From assembly GCA_049657775.1 (NCBI GenBank), contig JBASNZ010000100.1, forward strand, positions 1-33,929: 33,929 bases of DNA. Reading direction: 5' to 3'. Below are positions 14,668-23,009 of this stretch, piece after piece. Source of the DNA: JBASNZ01 sp049657775. GTDB lineage: Bacteria; Actinomycetota; Coriobacteriia; Anaerosomatales; Anaerosomataceae. Both the position numbers and the translations under genes were made by a program. Within the stretch, counting starts at the first letter, position 1. The number at the start of each line of letters is the position of its first letter. A model generated the notes under the pieces. That model worked only from the letters and a program-made list of their open reading frames with translations. It had not been told where the DNA came from and searched no databases.

Positions 14668-15167
14668 CCGGCACGTCCGAGACGCCACACACGCCACGCA
14701 AGGCCGGTTCGGCCGAGCGCGTGCGCGCATATCTAGACAGCCACGGCCTGGCCGACTCGCTCGTCCACTTCGAACAGTCGACCAAGACCGCGCAGATGGC
14801 CGCCGACGCCATGGGCTGCGAACTGGGCCAGATCGTGAAGTCCCTGGTGTTCGTCGTGGACGGACGACCCGTGCTGGCACTTGTGGCGGGCGACCGCCGC
14901 GGCGACAGCGCCGCGATCGCCGCGCTGATGGACGGGGCGAAGACCTCGTTCGCCGATGCGGATACCGTGCGTAAGGCGACCGGCTACGCCATCGGCGGTG
15001 TCTCGCCGTTCGACCTGCCCGCCGAGCTCCCGGTGTATATCGACGATTCGCTGCAGCGGTTCGAGGTCGTCTATCCCGCCGGCGGGACGCCGAGTTCCAT
15101 GGTCCGGATGAGCTTTGAGTCGCTCGTCGCGATCTCGGGCGGGACCATTCAGAGGATCGCGGAGTGA
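14664..15167 (+). CDS. YbaK/EbsC-type aminoacyl-tRNA deacylase
   Basis: 167 aa, YbaK/ProX superfamily. Visible: FEQSTKTAQMAADAMGCELG, the conserved lysine region QIVKSLVFVVDGRPVLALVAG, TGYAIGGVSPFDLP (family motif G.V.P.G), and YPAGGTPSSMVRMS near the end. These free-standing editing domains hydrolyse mischarged Cys-, Ala- or similar tRNAs. Translationally coupled to the GNAT gene by a 4-bp overlap. Confidence 0.87.
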   Translation: MTGTSETPHTPRKAGSAERVRAYLDSHGLADSLVHFEQSTKTAQMAADAMGCELGQIVKSLVFVVDGRPVLALVAGDRRGDSAAIAALMDGAKTSFADADTVRKATGYAIGGVSPFDLPAELPVYIDDSLQRFEVVYPAGGTPSSMVRMSFESLVAISGGTIQRIAE

Positions 15168-15177
15168 TCGCCACCCG

Positions 15178-16311
15178 ATGCTAGCCGCACGACCAAGATC
15201 GACGCGCATGTCCGTCGCGGGCCTCATCGCCGGCGTGCTGGGGTTTGCCCTGCTCGCAATCGTGAGCCACGGGGCGTTCTCACGCGTGGCGGTCTCGGTC
15301 GACGGGCGAAAGGTCTACGCGCGGGTCGGCGAACCCGTGAGTTCGGTCGCGTCCACGGCCGGTCACGCGGTCCCCGGTGATGTGCTCGCGGCGTCCGACG
15401 GACGCGTGGTATCGCAGGGTACCGGCGGCGCCCCCCGGATCCGGCTGAATGACGCGCCGGCGCCCGCCCGCTCGCGCGTGAGTCCGGGTGACGTGATCGT
15501 TACCGCGCCCGGCGCCGACCTGGTAGAGGCCACCACCGAGGAGACCCGCGCCATCCCGATCCCGTCCCAGACCGTCGGCACGGGCGCGCTCATGACGATG
15601 GAGGCCCCCGGGGAGGTCGGCATCCAGCGCGTTGTGGTGGGTGCTGTCTCGGGCGACATCATCGCGAGTGAGACCGTCCGGCCTGCCGAGCCGATGATCC
15701 TGCGCCGTATCGGGGACGGCGACGGCAAGGTGGTCGCGCTCACCTTCGACGACGGCCCCTGGCCGCGGCAGACGGATGCAGTGCTCGAGATTCTCGACGA
15801 ATACGATGTGCCGGCCACGTTCTTCATGGTCGGGGACAGGGTCAAGCGCAAGCCGGACATCGCGAAGCGCGTGGCGCGGGCGGGACACCTTATCGGCAAC
15901 CACACCTATCACCACGCAGACCTGACGACGCTTCCGCCAGCCAAGATCAAGAGCGAGATCGCCGGCACGAGTCGTATGATCTCACGCGCGACCGGCAAGA
16001 AGGTCATGTGGTTCAGGCCGCCCATGGGACGGGTCGACGCCCGGGTCTACGCGGAACTGAAACGCCAGAAGATGCGCCCGGTGCTGTGGACGGTCGATCC
16101 CCAGGACTGGCGGGACGGCATGAAGGCCGCGGACATAGAGCGCGCGGTCGTCTCGGCGGTGAAGCCCGGCTCGGTCATCTTGCTGCACGACGGCGGCGGA
16201 GACCAGAGCGAGATGATCAAGGCGCTGCCGCGCATCATCCGCATCCTGCGCGCGCGTGGATACGACTTCGTGCTCTTGGGGGACGTGGACTCCGTGAAGT
16301 CCCGCTGGTAG
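15178..16311 (+). CDS. membrane-anchored NodB-type polysaccharide deacetylase
   Basis: 377 aa. One N-terminal membrane segment (about residues 11-33), then a beta-rich extracellular region resembling DUF348/G5 repeats (VSVDGRKVYARVGEPVSSVA; GEVGIQRVVVGAVSGDIIAS). A NodB catalytic domain starts near residue 185 with LTFDDGPWPRQTD (catalytic Asp and metal Asp), GNHTYHHADL (metal His pair), WFRPPMGRVD, and ILLHDGGG. All key residues are present, so it probably deacetylates peptidoglycan or another surface glycan. Start ATG 15178 has no strong ribosome site; ATG 15208 is an alternative. Confidence 0.85.
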   Translation: MLAARPRSTRMSVAGLIAGVLGFALLAIVSHGAFSRVAVSVDGRKVYARVGEPVSSVASTAGHAVPGDVLAASDGRVVSQGTGGAPRIRLNDAPAPARSRVSPGDVIVTAPGADLVEATTEETRAIPIPSQTVGTGALMTMEAPGEVGIQRVVVGAVSGDIIASETVRPAEPMILRRIGDGDGKVVALTFDDGPWPRQTDAVLEILDEYDVPATFFMVGDRVKRKPDIAKRVARAGHLIGNHTYHHADLTTLPPAKIKSEIAGTSRMISRATGKKVMWFRPPMGRVDARVYAELKRQKMRPVLWTVDPQDWRDGMKAADIERAVVSAVKPGSVILLHDGGGDQSEMIKALPRIIRILRARGYDFVLLGDVDSVKSRW

Positions 16312-16316
16312 AGGAT

Positions 16317-16901
16317 CTACGGCCGTCTGTATACGCAGGTCTGCGTGCATAGCACGTCGACCGAGCGGTCGTTCTCCGAACAAGGCACCGCGGGGACGAT
16401 CTGCTCATCGTAGGCGATGCCCACGACCGGGACATCGCGGGTCAGGCCGGCGAGCAGGCGATCGTAGTAGCCCCCGCCCATGCCCAGCCGGTTACAGCTG
16501 TCGTCGAACGCGACGCCAGGGACCACGAACAGGTCGATCTCGTCGGGGGACACCAGTGGAGCGTCGGGGCATGGTTCCCGCAGGCCGAACGGGCCTTTGC
16601 ACAGCTTGCGTCCGCGTTCGTGCCAGTGCAGCGTGACGGTCATGTTGTCGACGACACGCGGGAGCGCCACGCGAATACCCCTGTCCCACAGCGCCCGGAT
16701 CAAGGGATCGGCGTCGATCTCCTCGGGCATGGCGCCGTACGCCGCAACGGTGCGGACGCCGCGCATCTCGGGCAGGGCGAGAACCGCTTGCGCGGCAGCC
16801 GCCGAAGCGGAGTCGCGAAGCTCGGGCGTGATGGCACGCCGCGCGGCACGTGCCCTGAGCCGTAGCGTCGACTTGAGCCGTGCGAAACTGTCAGGTGTCA
16901 T
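16317..16901 (-). CDS. 5-formyltetrahydrofolate cyclo-ligase
   Basis: 194 aa. Makes 5,10-methenyl-THF from 5-formyl-THF with ATP. Motifs: basic N-terminal helix LKSTLRLRARAARRAI, VAAYGAMPEEIDADPLI, VPGVAFDDSCNRLGMGGGYY then DRLL (the phosphate-binding G-rich loop), VVGIAYDEQIV. ATG 16901 is chosen for its GGGAGGAG site 5 nt upstream; the frame is open further to 16934 but crosses the -10 box. Convergent with the deacetylase gene (5-nt gap). Confidence 0.9.
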   Translation of the reverse strand: MTPDSFARLKSTLRLRARAARRAITPELRDSASAAAAQAVLALPEMRGVRTVAAYGAMPEEIDADPLIRALWDRGIRVALPRVVDNMTVTLHWHERGRKLCKGPFGLREPCPDAPLVSPDEIDLFVVPGVAFDDSCNRLGMGGGYYDRLLAGLTRDVPVVGIAYDEQIVPAVPCSENDRSVDVLCTQTCVYRRP

Positions 16902-16922
16902 GCAGTACTCCTCCCGGGCCGC

Positions 16923-16928
16923 AGTATA
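16923..16928 (-). promoter_or_regulatory. -10 box of the cyclo-ligase promoter
   Basis: TATACT on the minus strand, about 22 nt before the ATG, would give a very short leader with just room for the ribosome site. No clear -35 is visible. Confidence 0.45.
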
Positions 16929-16973
16929 GCGCACCGCTGTGACACGCAGCTGTGACGTCTGGGCGCAGCCGCG

Positions 16974-18224
16974 TCAGCCGATGCCGAGCACTGTCATGCC
17001 CAGGAGTACGACCGTGAGCGAGACAACCACGGCGATGGTGGTCCACGCGAGCACATTGTTGAGTCCGGTGTTCACGTGGCGCCCCATGATGCGACGGTCG
17101 TTCGTGATCACCATCATGAAGATGAGCAGGAACGGCAGCAGCATGCCGTTGACGACCTGCGAGACCAGCATGATGGCGATCAGGTCCAGGCCCGGTATCA
17201 GGATGAACGCGGCACCCACGGCGATGACGAATGTGTAGATGCCGTTGAAGATGGGCGCCTCCGCCCACGAACGGTCCAGTCCCGACTCAAACCCGAACGC
17301 CTCGCAGATCGCGTAACTGGCGGTAAGCGGCAGTACCGCCGCCGCGAGTACGGAGGCCGACAGCAGGCCGATGGAGAAGAGCATCTCGGCATACGGACCC
17401 GCGAGCGGAGCGAGCGCGCCCGCCGCTTCGCCTGCGCTCGTTATCTCGACTCCGGCGGGATGCAGCACCGTGGCGGTCGTGATGATGATGAAGCACGCGA
17501 TGAGGTTGGCCGCGATCGCGCCGATGATCACGTCCCAGCGGGCCAGCGCCCACTCCTTCACTGTGGTGCCCTTGTCCACGATGTTGCTCTGCACCAGGAA
17601 CTGCATCCACGGTGCGATGGTGGTGCCCGTAAGGCCGATCGCCAATGCGATGAATGCTTGCGTCGGGATGATCGTGGGTACCACGAAGCTCTTTGCCACC
17701 ACGCCCCAGTCGGGACGGGCAAGGAACGCCGCTACAACGTATGCGATGAATACCGAAGACAGCGCCAGCAGCACCTTCTCGACATTGCGATATGAGCCGC
17801 GTACGACGAGCATCCAGACCACGATCGCCGCGATGGGAACCGAGATGTACTTGGAGACGCCGAACAGCTGCATGGCCGCGGCGATGCCGGCGAACTCGGC
17901 CACGGTGGTGGCCGCGTTGCTTGTCAGCAGCAGCATCATGGCGAAAAACGTGGGGCGCACCCCGAATCGTTCGCGAATAAGGGCCGAGAAGCCCTTGCCT
18001 GTGACGGCGCCCATGCGACCGGCCATCTCCTGCACGATGGCAAACGACGGCGTCATCGCCAGCATCATCCAGAGCATCGCGTAGCCGTACTTGGCGCCCG
18101 CCACCGAGTACGTGGAGATGCCGCCCGAGTCGTTGCCCGCCGATGCGGCGATGATCCCCGGGCCGATCACGGCCAGGAGCGCGAAGGCCGGCGCTCTGCG
18201 CTTGATGTCGGTTGTCGCCGCCAA
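16974..18224 (-). CDS. NRAMP-related transporter, probably Mg2+ (NRMT-like)
   Basis: 416-aa integral membrane protein with about 11 helices of the NRAMP/SLC11 fold. In helix 1 the canonical DPGN is D32-SGG, and in helix 6 the canonical MPH is A204-P-W (GTTIAPWMQFL). Loss of the soft-ligand Met and its replacement by Ala is the mark of the NRAMP-related magnesium transporters described from Eggerthella lenta. The TTG start at 18224 lies 3 nt after the MgtE-like stop with GGGGA upstream, so it is the second gene of the M-box operon, which independently points to Mg2+ rather than Mn/Fe. Confidence 0.85.
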   Translation of the reverse strand: MAATTDIKRRAPAFALLAVIGPGIIAASAGNDSGGISTYSVAGAKYGYAMLWMMLAMTPSFAIVQEMAGRMGAVTGKGFSALIRERFGVRPTFFAMMLLLTSNAATTVAEFAGIAAAMQLFGVSKYISVPIAAIVVWMLVVRGSYRNVEKVLLALSSVFIAYVVAAFLARPDWGVVAKSFVVPTIIPTQAFIALAIGLTGTTIAPWMQFLVQSNIVDKGTTVKEWALARWDVIIGAIAANLIACFIIITTATVLHPAGVEITSAGEAAGALAPLAGPYAEMLFSIGLLSASVLAAAVLPLTASYAICEAFGFESGLDRSWAEAPIFNGIYTFVIAVGAAFILIPGLDLIAIMLVSQVVNGMLLPFLLIFMMVITNDRRIMGRHVNTGLNNVLAWTTIAVVVSLTVVLLGMTVLGIG

Positions 18225-18227
18225 CGG

Positions 18228-20099
18228 TTATCCCCGCGGCACGAGAGTCGCCGCCCACAGCGACCCGGCTACGTACGCAAGGCCAAGATAGACGGCGCCG
18301 CCAAGCGCCATCGCTGTGATCCCCAAACCGGTCCCCGAGACACGCTTCCCGTTGGCACTGCGCATGATCGCGATGTGTCCCATCAGGCTGCCCAGGATGA
18401 CCGTCACAAACGTTGCGATCGCCGTTACCAGGGCGAACGGCAACTCCAACGGGTTTCGCTGCCCGATAAGGATGTAGGAGAAAGCGAAGGCCACCAGCCC
18501 TGCGACGATCGAGATGGCCAGGCCCATGGTGCCTTCGCGCAGCATTCGGGCGCCAAACGACGGGCGTTCATCTGCGTCCTCGCCCTCGATGAGCTCGGCG
18601 AGCGTGCGCGAAGAGAGATCCTCGGCCGATCTGAGCAGGAGTGGTAGCAGTACAAGTGCCCAGCCCATGAACATGAGACCGAATGCCGGTCCGGCCGCGC
18701 CACTGCGGGCAACGGCCTCGCTCAGAGGCGTCTTGATGGCCAGGTACACGACAAACGCGACCGACCACACCACGAGCCACGCGTATCGGCGTAGGAGCCA
18801 CCACCAGATGCTCGCGAGCGGTCCCTGGCCTGCTGAAGAACCCGTGGCGAGGGCAAGGTCCTCGGCCGACTCCTCCTCCATGACCTCCAGGGCGTCGTCG
18901 ACGGTCACCATGCCCAGGATACGGCCGGTCTCGTCCACAACAGGCAGCGCGAGCAGGTCGTACTTGCTCATCATCTCGGCGACGTCTTCCTGGTCGTCGT
19001 CGGGATTCACGGTGAACATCTCGCGCTCGGCGATCTCGGCGACCGTGGTCTCCGGGGGCGACACGATCAGGTCGCGCAGTGAGATCACGCCTGTGAGCGT
19101 GCGATCGTCATCGGTGACGTAGATGTAGTAGATGCTCTCGTTATCCGCGGCATCCGCGCGCAGGTGCTCGATGACCTCGCCGACCGTCATCTCCTCGGTC
19201 ACGGTGGTGACCTCCGGCGTCATGATGCCGCCGGCTGTCTTGTCGCGGTAGCCCAGGAGCGAGCGGATCGCGTGCGCCTCGCTCACGCCCATCAGCCGCA
19301 GCAGCGCCTCGGCCTTGTCGTAGGGGAGGTCGCCGATGATGTCGGCCGCGTCGTCCGGATCCATCTCTTCGAGGATGTCTGATGCGCGCTGAGCTCCAAG
19401 GTCGTCGATGACATCGGCCTGCAGCTCGTCCTCGAGTTCGGAGATCGCCTCGGCGGCCTGCGAGTTGTCCAGGTGCTCAAACACCTTTGCACGCTGCGAT
19501 GGCCCGAGCTGCTCAAGAACGTCGGCCACGTCCGCCGGGTGCAGTTCGTGGAGACGCTTGTGCGTGACCGAGAGCTTCACGTTCGAGAGGTCGCGGTCGA
19601 GCAGGTCCATGTAGTTCCACGCGATGAGGTTCTCGGAGAGGTCCCGGCCAAAGAGTCTGGCGATCGCGCCGACCGCGCGCTCGACCGAGGGGTGCAGGCC
19701 GCGGAGGATGCCGCGAAGGCCGACCTCGGCACCCAGGAGCCGCAGCTGGTTGCGGGACTCCGAGAGCTTGAGGTCGTTCACGCGGACGACCTTCATGCCC
19801 TGCGTGTCCACGATCTGCTGGTTGAGCAAGTCGCGGTTGAGCAGGATCTCGTCGGGCTGGAGGTAGCTGAAGCGAAGCGCATCGCGCGTGGCGTTGAGGG
19901 TGACTTGCTCGTCGTCGATCTCGGCCACGTACTTGCGCCACGACAGCATGAACGGCGTCTTCCCGGGGCCGAGGAACGCGAGGGACGTCACACGCGGAAA
20001 CACCTCGCGGGTGGCGATGGCGACGTCGTGGATGGTGCCGATGGTCTCACCGGCGGCATCCACCACCGGCTTGCCCAGCATGCGGGTCAAGTAGAACAT
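18228..20099 (-). CDS. MgtE-like PRC/MgtE_N/CBS protein with divergent membrane domain
   Basis: 623 aa. In order: two PRC-barrel-like units (1-~155), an MgtE N-domain of helical repeats (~180-290: LHELHPADVADVLEQLGPSQ, EEMDPDDAADIIGDLP), a CBS pair (~300-425: GGIMTPEVTTV; MVTVDDALEVMEEE), and a C-terminal domain of about five helices. The acidic N- and CBS-domains are Mg sensors in MgtE channels. The membrane part lacks the GGNxGxQ signature, and the pore Asp of MgtE aligns with Met (SGTGLGITAMALGG). It may be a sensor/regulator of the coupled NRAMP protein rather than a channel. ATG 20099 follows GGGAGGGA; an upstream open extension to 20153 is disregarded. Confidence 0.8.
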   Translation of the reverse strand: MFYLTRMLGKPVVDAAGETIGTIHDVAIATREVFPRVTSLAFLGPGKTPFMLSWRKYVAEIDDEQVTLNATRDALRFSYLQPDEILLNRDLLNQQIVDTQGMKVVRVNDLKLSESRNQLRLLGAEVGLRGILRGLHPSVERAVGAIARLFGRDLSENLIAWNYMDLLDRDLSNVKLSVTHKRLHELHPADVADVLEQLGPSQRAKVFEHLDNSQAAEAISELEDELQADVIDDLGAQRASDILEEMDPDDAADIIGDLPYDKAEALLRLMGVSEAHAIRSLLGYRDKTAGGIMTPEVTTVTEEMTVGEVIEHLRADAADNESIYYIYVTDDDRTLTGVISLRDLIVSPPETTVAEIAEREMFTVNPDDDQEDVAEMMSKYDLLALPVVDETGRILGMVTVDDALEVMEEESAEDLALATGSSAGQGPLASIWWWLLRRYAWLVVWSVAFVVYLAIKTPLSEAVARSGAAGPAFGLMFMGWALVLLPLLLRSAEDLSSRTLAELIEGEDADERPSFGARMLREGTMGLAISIVAGLVAFAFSYILIGQRNPLELPFALVTAIATFVTVILGSLMGHIAIMRSANGKRVSGTGLGITAMALGGAVYLGLAYVAGSLWAATLVPRG

Positions 20100-20224
20100 G
20101 CTGCTCCCTCCCTTCGAACTCGCGCTCGAAAGGTCTCTATGGGGGTCCCGCACCCCCCGAGTGGGAGCCGGGACCTACGGACTGTGTGGAGTCACTGGGG
20201 TCCTCTTCAACGGCAACAGGTCTG

Positions 20225-20261
20225 ACAACGAAAATACCCCTGGTCCGGGTAGACGAGGGGT
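20225..20261 (-). terminator. M-box expression-platform terminator
   Basis: Read on the minus strand, ACCCCT...AGGGGT (plus 20236-20261) forms a stem extended by GTC/GAC past one mismatch, followed by ATTTTCGTT. It lies between the M-box and the MgtE-like start, as expected for Mg-dependent transcription termination. Confidence 0.75.
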
Positions 20262-20320
20262 CGGGCGCGGCACTGAGTGGCGGCCGCATACGCCGTCCGG
20301 GCGCTGCGCTCCGGACTGCC

Positions 20321-20521
20321 CCTTCCCTCGTCGATGGTTTGAGCACTGTCCGACGTAGGGAACGCGACTGTGTGTGTCGCGCGGCGGAGATGGCCGCCCG
20401 CCTCGTCCCAGCCACCTTATCCTTCGCCTTAAGCCGGCGAGGGTTGTTCTACCCATTGGCGTCTCTCGACATTTCCGGGCAGTGGCCTATGTTCGAACAG
20501 GAGCCGCACCTAACGGAACGG
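20321..20521 (-). promoter_or_regulatory. M-box (ykoK) magnesium riboswitch
   Basis: On the minus strand the conserved blocks appear in order: GTTAGGTGCGGCTCC, CCACTGCCCGGAAATGTCG, AGACGCCAATGGGT, the internal TAAGGCGAAGGATAAGGTGG region, and finally ACAGTGCTCAAACCATCGACG. These match the known M-box consensus closely. P1 is closed by CC(G)TTCC with GGAAGG. Mg2+ binding should favour the terminator at 20236-20261 and shut off the MgtE-like/NRAMP operon. Confidence 0.95.
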
Positions 20522-20559
20522 AGCCTTACACGTTGTCAATGCCCCTAGGGGCACCCTCG

Positions 20560-20588
20560 ATTGTAGCCTCCGAGCAGCGCATATGCAA
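20560..20588 (-). promoter_or_regulatory. candidate promoter of the M-box operon
   Basis: Minus-strand TACAAT (plus 20560-20565) preceded at 17 nt by TTGCAT (plus 20583-20588). The -10 is good, the -35 weak. Transcription would start just before a short palindrome GCCCCTAGGGGC (20541-20552) that precedes the M-box. Confidence 0.4.
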
Positions 20589-20611
20589 TCTCACGCCGAG
20601 GAGAGACGCGG

Positions 20612-20679
20612 CCTATCCGCCTTTGACGGCGAGCCATGCATGCACGAACTCCCATCCTTCGCCACGGTGCTTGAGCGTG
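20612..20679 (-). pseudogene. orphan 3' end of the HAD phosphatase gene (left direct repeat)
   Basis: This 68-nt segment matches 22939-23009, the last ~23 codons plus stop of the HAD hydrolase gene, with three substitutions and one 3-nt deletion. Minus-strand reading TLKHRGEGWEFVHAWLAVKG equals TLKHRGEGWAEFVHAWLAVRG of the intact gene less one Ala. Similarity stops abruptly on both sides. The two copies are in direct orientation and bracket the copper ATPase, as attachment-site duplications do when a segment inserts into the 3' end of a gene. No integrase lies between them. Confidence 0.75.
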
Positions 20680-20822
20680 ACCGTGTGACACGCGTGTGCC
20701 ATCACTTCATCGGCCATGAAGCGGTGAGGCAGGCTGGCATGGGTATGTTCACCTTGGGCGTGTAGACGCCCCTGACGCGCTGCTGGCACCTGGCCCGACA
20801 TAGTGTAGACAAGGGAGAACCG

Positions 20823-22907
20823 ATGGATCACGAGCACACGCCCCCGCCAGTGTCGTCCGTGGAGTCGAACGGCGCGCATGAAGATCACTCGGGGCACTCC
20901 GGAAGCCAGGGATCCGGTCAAGCGGGGCACTCCGGAAGCCAGGGATCCGGTCACGCGGAGCACTCCAGCGGTCGGCACGAGGGTCACTCGCTGGCGGACT
21001 TTCGTAGGCGCTTCTGGGTGAGCCTGGCGCTCACCGTCCCTGTGATCTTGATCTCTCCGGGGCTGCCACTTGTCTCGGGGGGCCGTGTTCTCGACGTGCC
21101 CGGCGCTGACTGGATACTGCTGGGGCTTTCTACGACGCTCTATGTCTTCGGCGGCATGCCCTTCCTCAAGGGCCTTGTCCGTGAGCTGCGCGACCGCAAG
21201 CCCGGCATGATGACGCTTGTGGCTGTGGCGATCAGCGTCGCCTACTTCTACAGCGCCGCCACGGTCTTGGGCCTCGAAGGCATGCCGTTCTTCTGGGAGC
21301 TCGCGACATTGATCGACATCATGCTTCTCGGTCACTGGATCGAGATGCGCTCAGTGGGTGAGGCGTCCAAGGCACTTGAGTCGCTCGCCAAATTGATGCC
21401 GTCGCAAGCGCATCGTAAGAATCCCGATGGATCCACCACCGACGTCGACCTTGGGCAGCTGCAGACGGGCGACGTGGTCCTCGTTCGTCCAGGTGAGAAG
21501 ATCCCAGCGGATGGAGATGTGCTCGAAGGCGCCTCGGCCGTTAACGAGTCGATGCTCACCGGCGAGTCGGTCCCGGTCTCCAAGTCCCCTGGCGAACGAG
21601 TCATCGGAGGCTCCGTCAATGGAGAGGGTGCCATCACGGTGACTGTGGCACGAACGGGAGCCGAGTCGTTCCTGTCGCAGGTCATACAACTCGTACGAGA
21701 GGCGCAAGAGTCGAAGTCCAAGACGCAAGACCTCGCTGATCGAGCTGCGATGTGGCTCACGCTTGTGGCGCTTGGCGGGGGTGCTCTCACATTCGCGACC
21801 TGGCTGACTCTCGGCCAGTCGCTCTCTTACGCCATGGAGCGCGCGGTCACCGTGATGGTCATTGCGTGCCCTCACGCGCTCGGGCTTGCCATCCCTCTTG
21901 TGGTGGCTGTGTCCACTTCGCTGGGCGCAGGCAGCGGATTGCTTGTGCGAAACCGCATGGCATTTGAGAACGCACGTCTGATCGACGCCGTCATATTCGA
22001 TAAGACCGGCACCCTGACCCTCGGAAGCTTCGGCGTCGAGGAGGTCGTGACGTTCGGTGACACATCCCGCGAGACGGTGCTGTCGCTCGCGGGTTCGATC
22101 GAGGAGTTGTCCGAGCACCCCATAGCACGGGCGATCGCCGACGCCGCGACGGACAAGTCCCAGGTAGATGAGTTCAAAGCCATCCCCGGCAAGGGCGCTC
22201 AAGGTCGCATCGATGGTGAGGAGATCGCCGTTGTCAGTCCTGGCTATCTGAAGGAGGCCGGGATTGAGACGCCGACAGGGATCGATCCGCTGCCCTCGGG
22301 CGGCCGGACGGTCGTTTTCGTGCTCAGGAACAGAACGGTGATAGGATCCATCGCCTTGTCCGACATCGTGCGGCCGGAGTCCGCCGAGGCTATCCGCACG
22401 CTTAAAGAGATGGGCATCGAGTCGATCATGCTCACCGGCGACAACTCCGCAGTGGCCGAGAGGGTCGCCGGAGAGCTGGGAATCGAGCGCTTCTTCGCTC
22501 AGGTGCTGCCCGCTGACAAGGCGGCCATGGTGCAGCGGATCCGCTCGGAGGGCAAAGTCGTCGCGATGGTGGGCGACGGTGTGAATGACGCACCCCCTCT
22601 GGCCACGGCCGATGTGGGGATCGCGATCGGGGCAGGAACCGATGTCGCTGTTGCCACGGCGGATGTGGTGCTCGTTCGCAGCGACCCGCGCGATATACCT
22701 ACGGTCATCGCGCTCGCCCGGGTGACGTACGGGAAGATGGTGCAGAACCTTGCGTGGGCGACAGGCTACAACGTCATCGCCATCCCGCTTGCGGCTGGTG
22801 TCCTGGCGGGTGTCGGTGTGCTCCTAAGCCCGGCCATCGGGGGTGTCTTCATGTCTGCGTCCACGATCATAGTCGCAGTCAACGCGCGCATGCTGCGGAT
22901 CAAGTAG
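20823..22907 (+). CDS. copB: CPH-type Cu+/Ag+-exporting P-type ATPase (CopB-like)
   Basis: 694 aa. The N-terminus (~1-57) is His/Gly/Ser-rich (HEDHSGHSGSQGSGQ...) and replaces the CxxC metal domains, as in CopB-type pumps. Then come transmembrane pairs and the actuator loop with MLTGESVPV. The metal helix carries IACPHALGLAIPL (CPH motif), the phosphorylation site is FDKTGTLTLG, the nucleotide domain has the HP motif (EELSEHPIARAIA), and the hinge is MVGDGVNDAPPLATADVGIA. The conserved set is complete. It should export copper or silver from the cytoplasm. ATG 20823 follows GGGAGAA. Bracketed by copies of the HAD gene tail, with no copper regulator nearby. Confidence 0.92.
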   Translation: MDHEHTPPPVSSVESNGAHEDHSGHSGSQGSGQAGHSGSQGSGHAEHSSGRHEGHSLADFRRRFWVSLALTVPVILISPGLPLVSGGRVLDVPGADWILLGLSTTLYVFGGMPFLKGLVRELRDRKPGMMTLVAVAISVAYFYSAATVLGLEGMPFFWELATLIDIMLLGHWIEMRSVGEASKALESLAKLMPSQAHRKNPDGSTTDVDLGQLQTGDVVLVRPGEKIPADGDVLEGASAVNESMLTGESVPVSKSPGERVIGGSVNGEGAITVTVARTGAESFLSQVIQLVREAQESKSKTQDLADRAAMWLTLVALGGGALTFATWLTLGQSLSYAMERAVTVMVIACPHALGLAIPLVVAVSTSLGAGSGLLVRNRMAFENARLIDAVIFDKTGTLTLGSFGVEEVVTFGDTSRETVLSLAGSIEELSEHPIARAIADAATDKSQVDEFKAIPGKGAQGRIDGEEIAVVSPGYLKEAGIETPTGIDPLPSGGRTVVFVLRNRTVIGSIALSDIVRPESAEAIRTLKEMGIESIMLTGDNSAVAERVAGELGIERFFAQVLPADKAAMVQRIRSEGKVVAMVGDGVNDAPPLATADVGIAIGAGTDVAVATADVVLVRSDPRDIPTVIALARVTYGKMVQNLAWATGYNVIAIPLAAGVLAGVGVLLSPAIGGVFMSASTIIVAVNARMLRIK
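20891..20956 (+). repeat. two 33-bp tandem units coding a His-rich 11-residue repeat
   Basis: Units 20891-20923 and 20924-20956 differ at one base and encode GHSGSQGSG(Q/H)A twice in the metal-binding N-terminus of the ATPase. Near identity points to recent duplication. Confidence 0.85.
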
Positions 22908-22938
22908 CGAAGATCCCATGCGCTTGTGGGAGATGCGA

Positions 22939-23009
22939 CCTATCTGCCTCTGACGGCGAGCCATGCATGCACGAACTCCGCCCATCCTTCGCCACGGTGC
23001 TTGAGCGTG
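22939..23009. repeat. right copy of the 3'-end direct repeat
   Basis: The intact 3' end of the HAD gene, matching 20612-20679 in the same orientation, 2.3 kb apart. See the left copy for differences. Confidence 0.8.
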
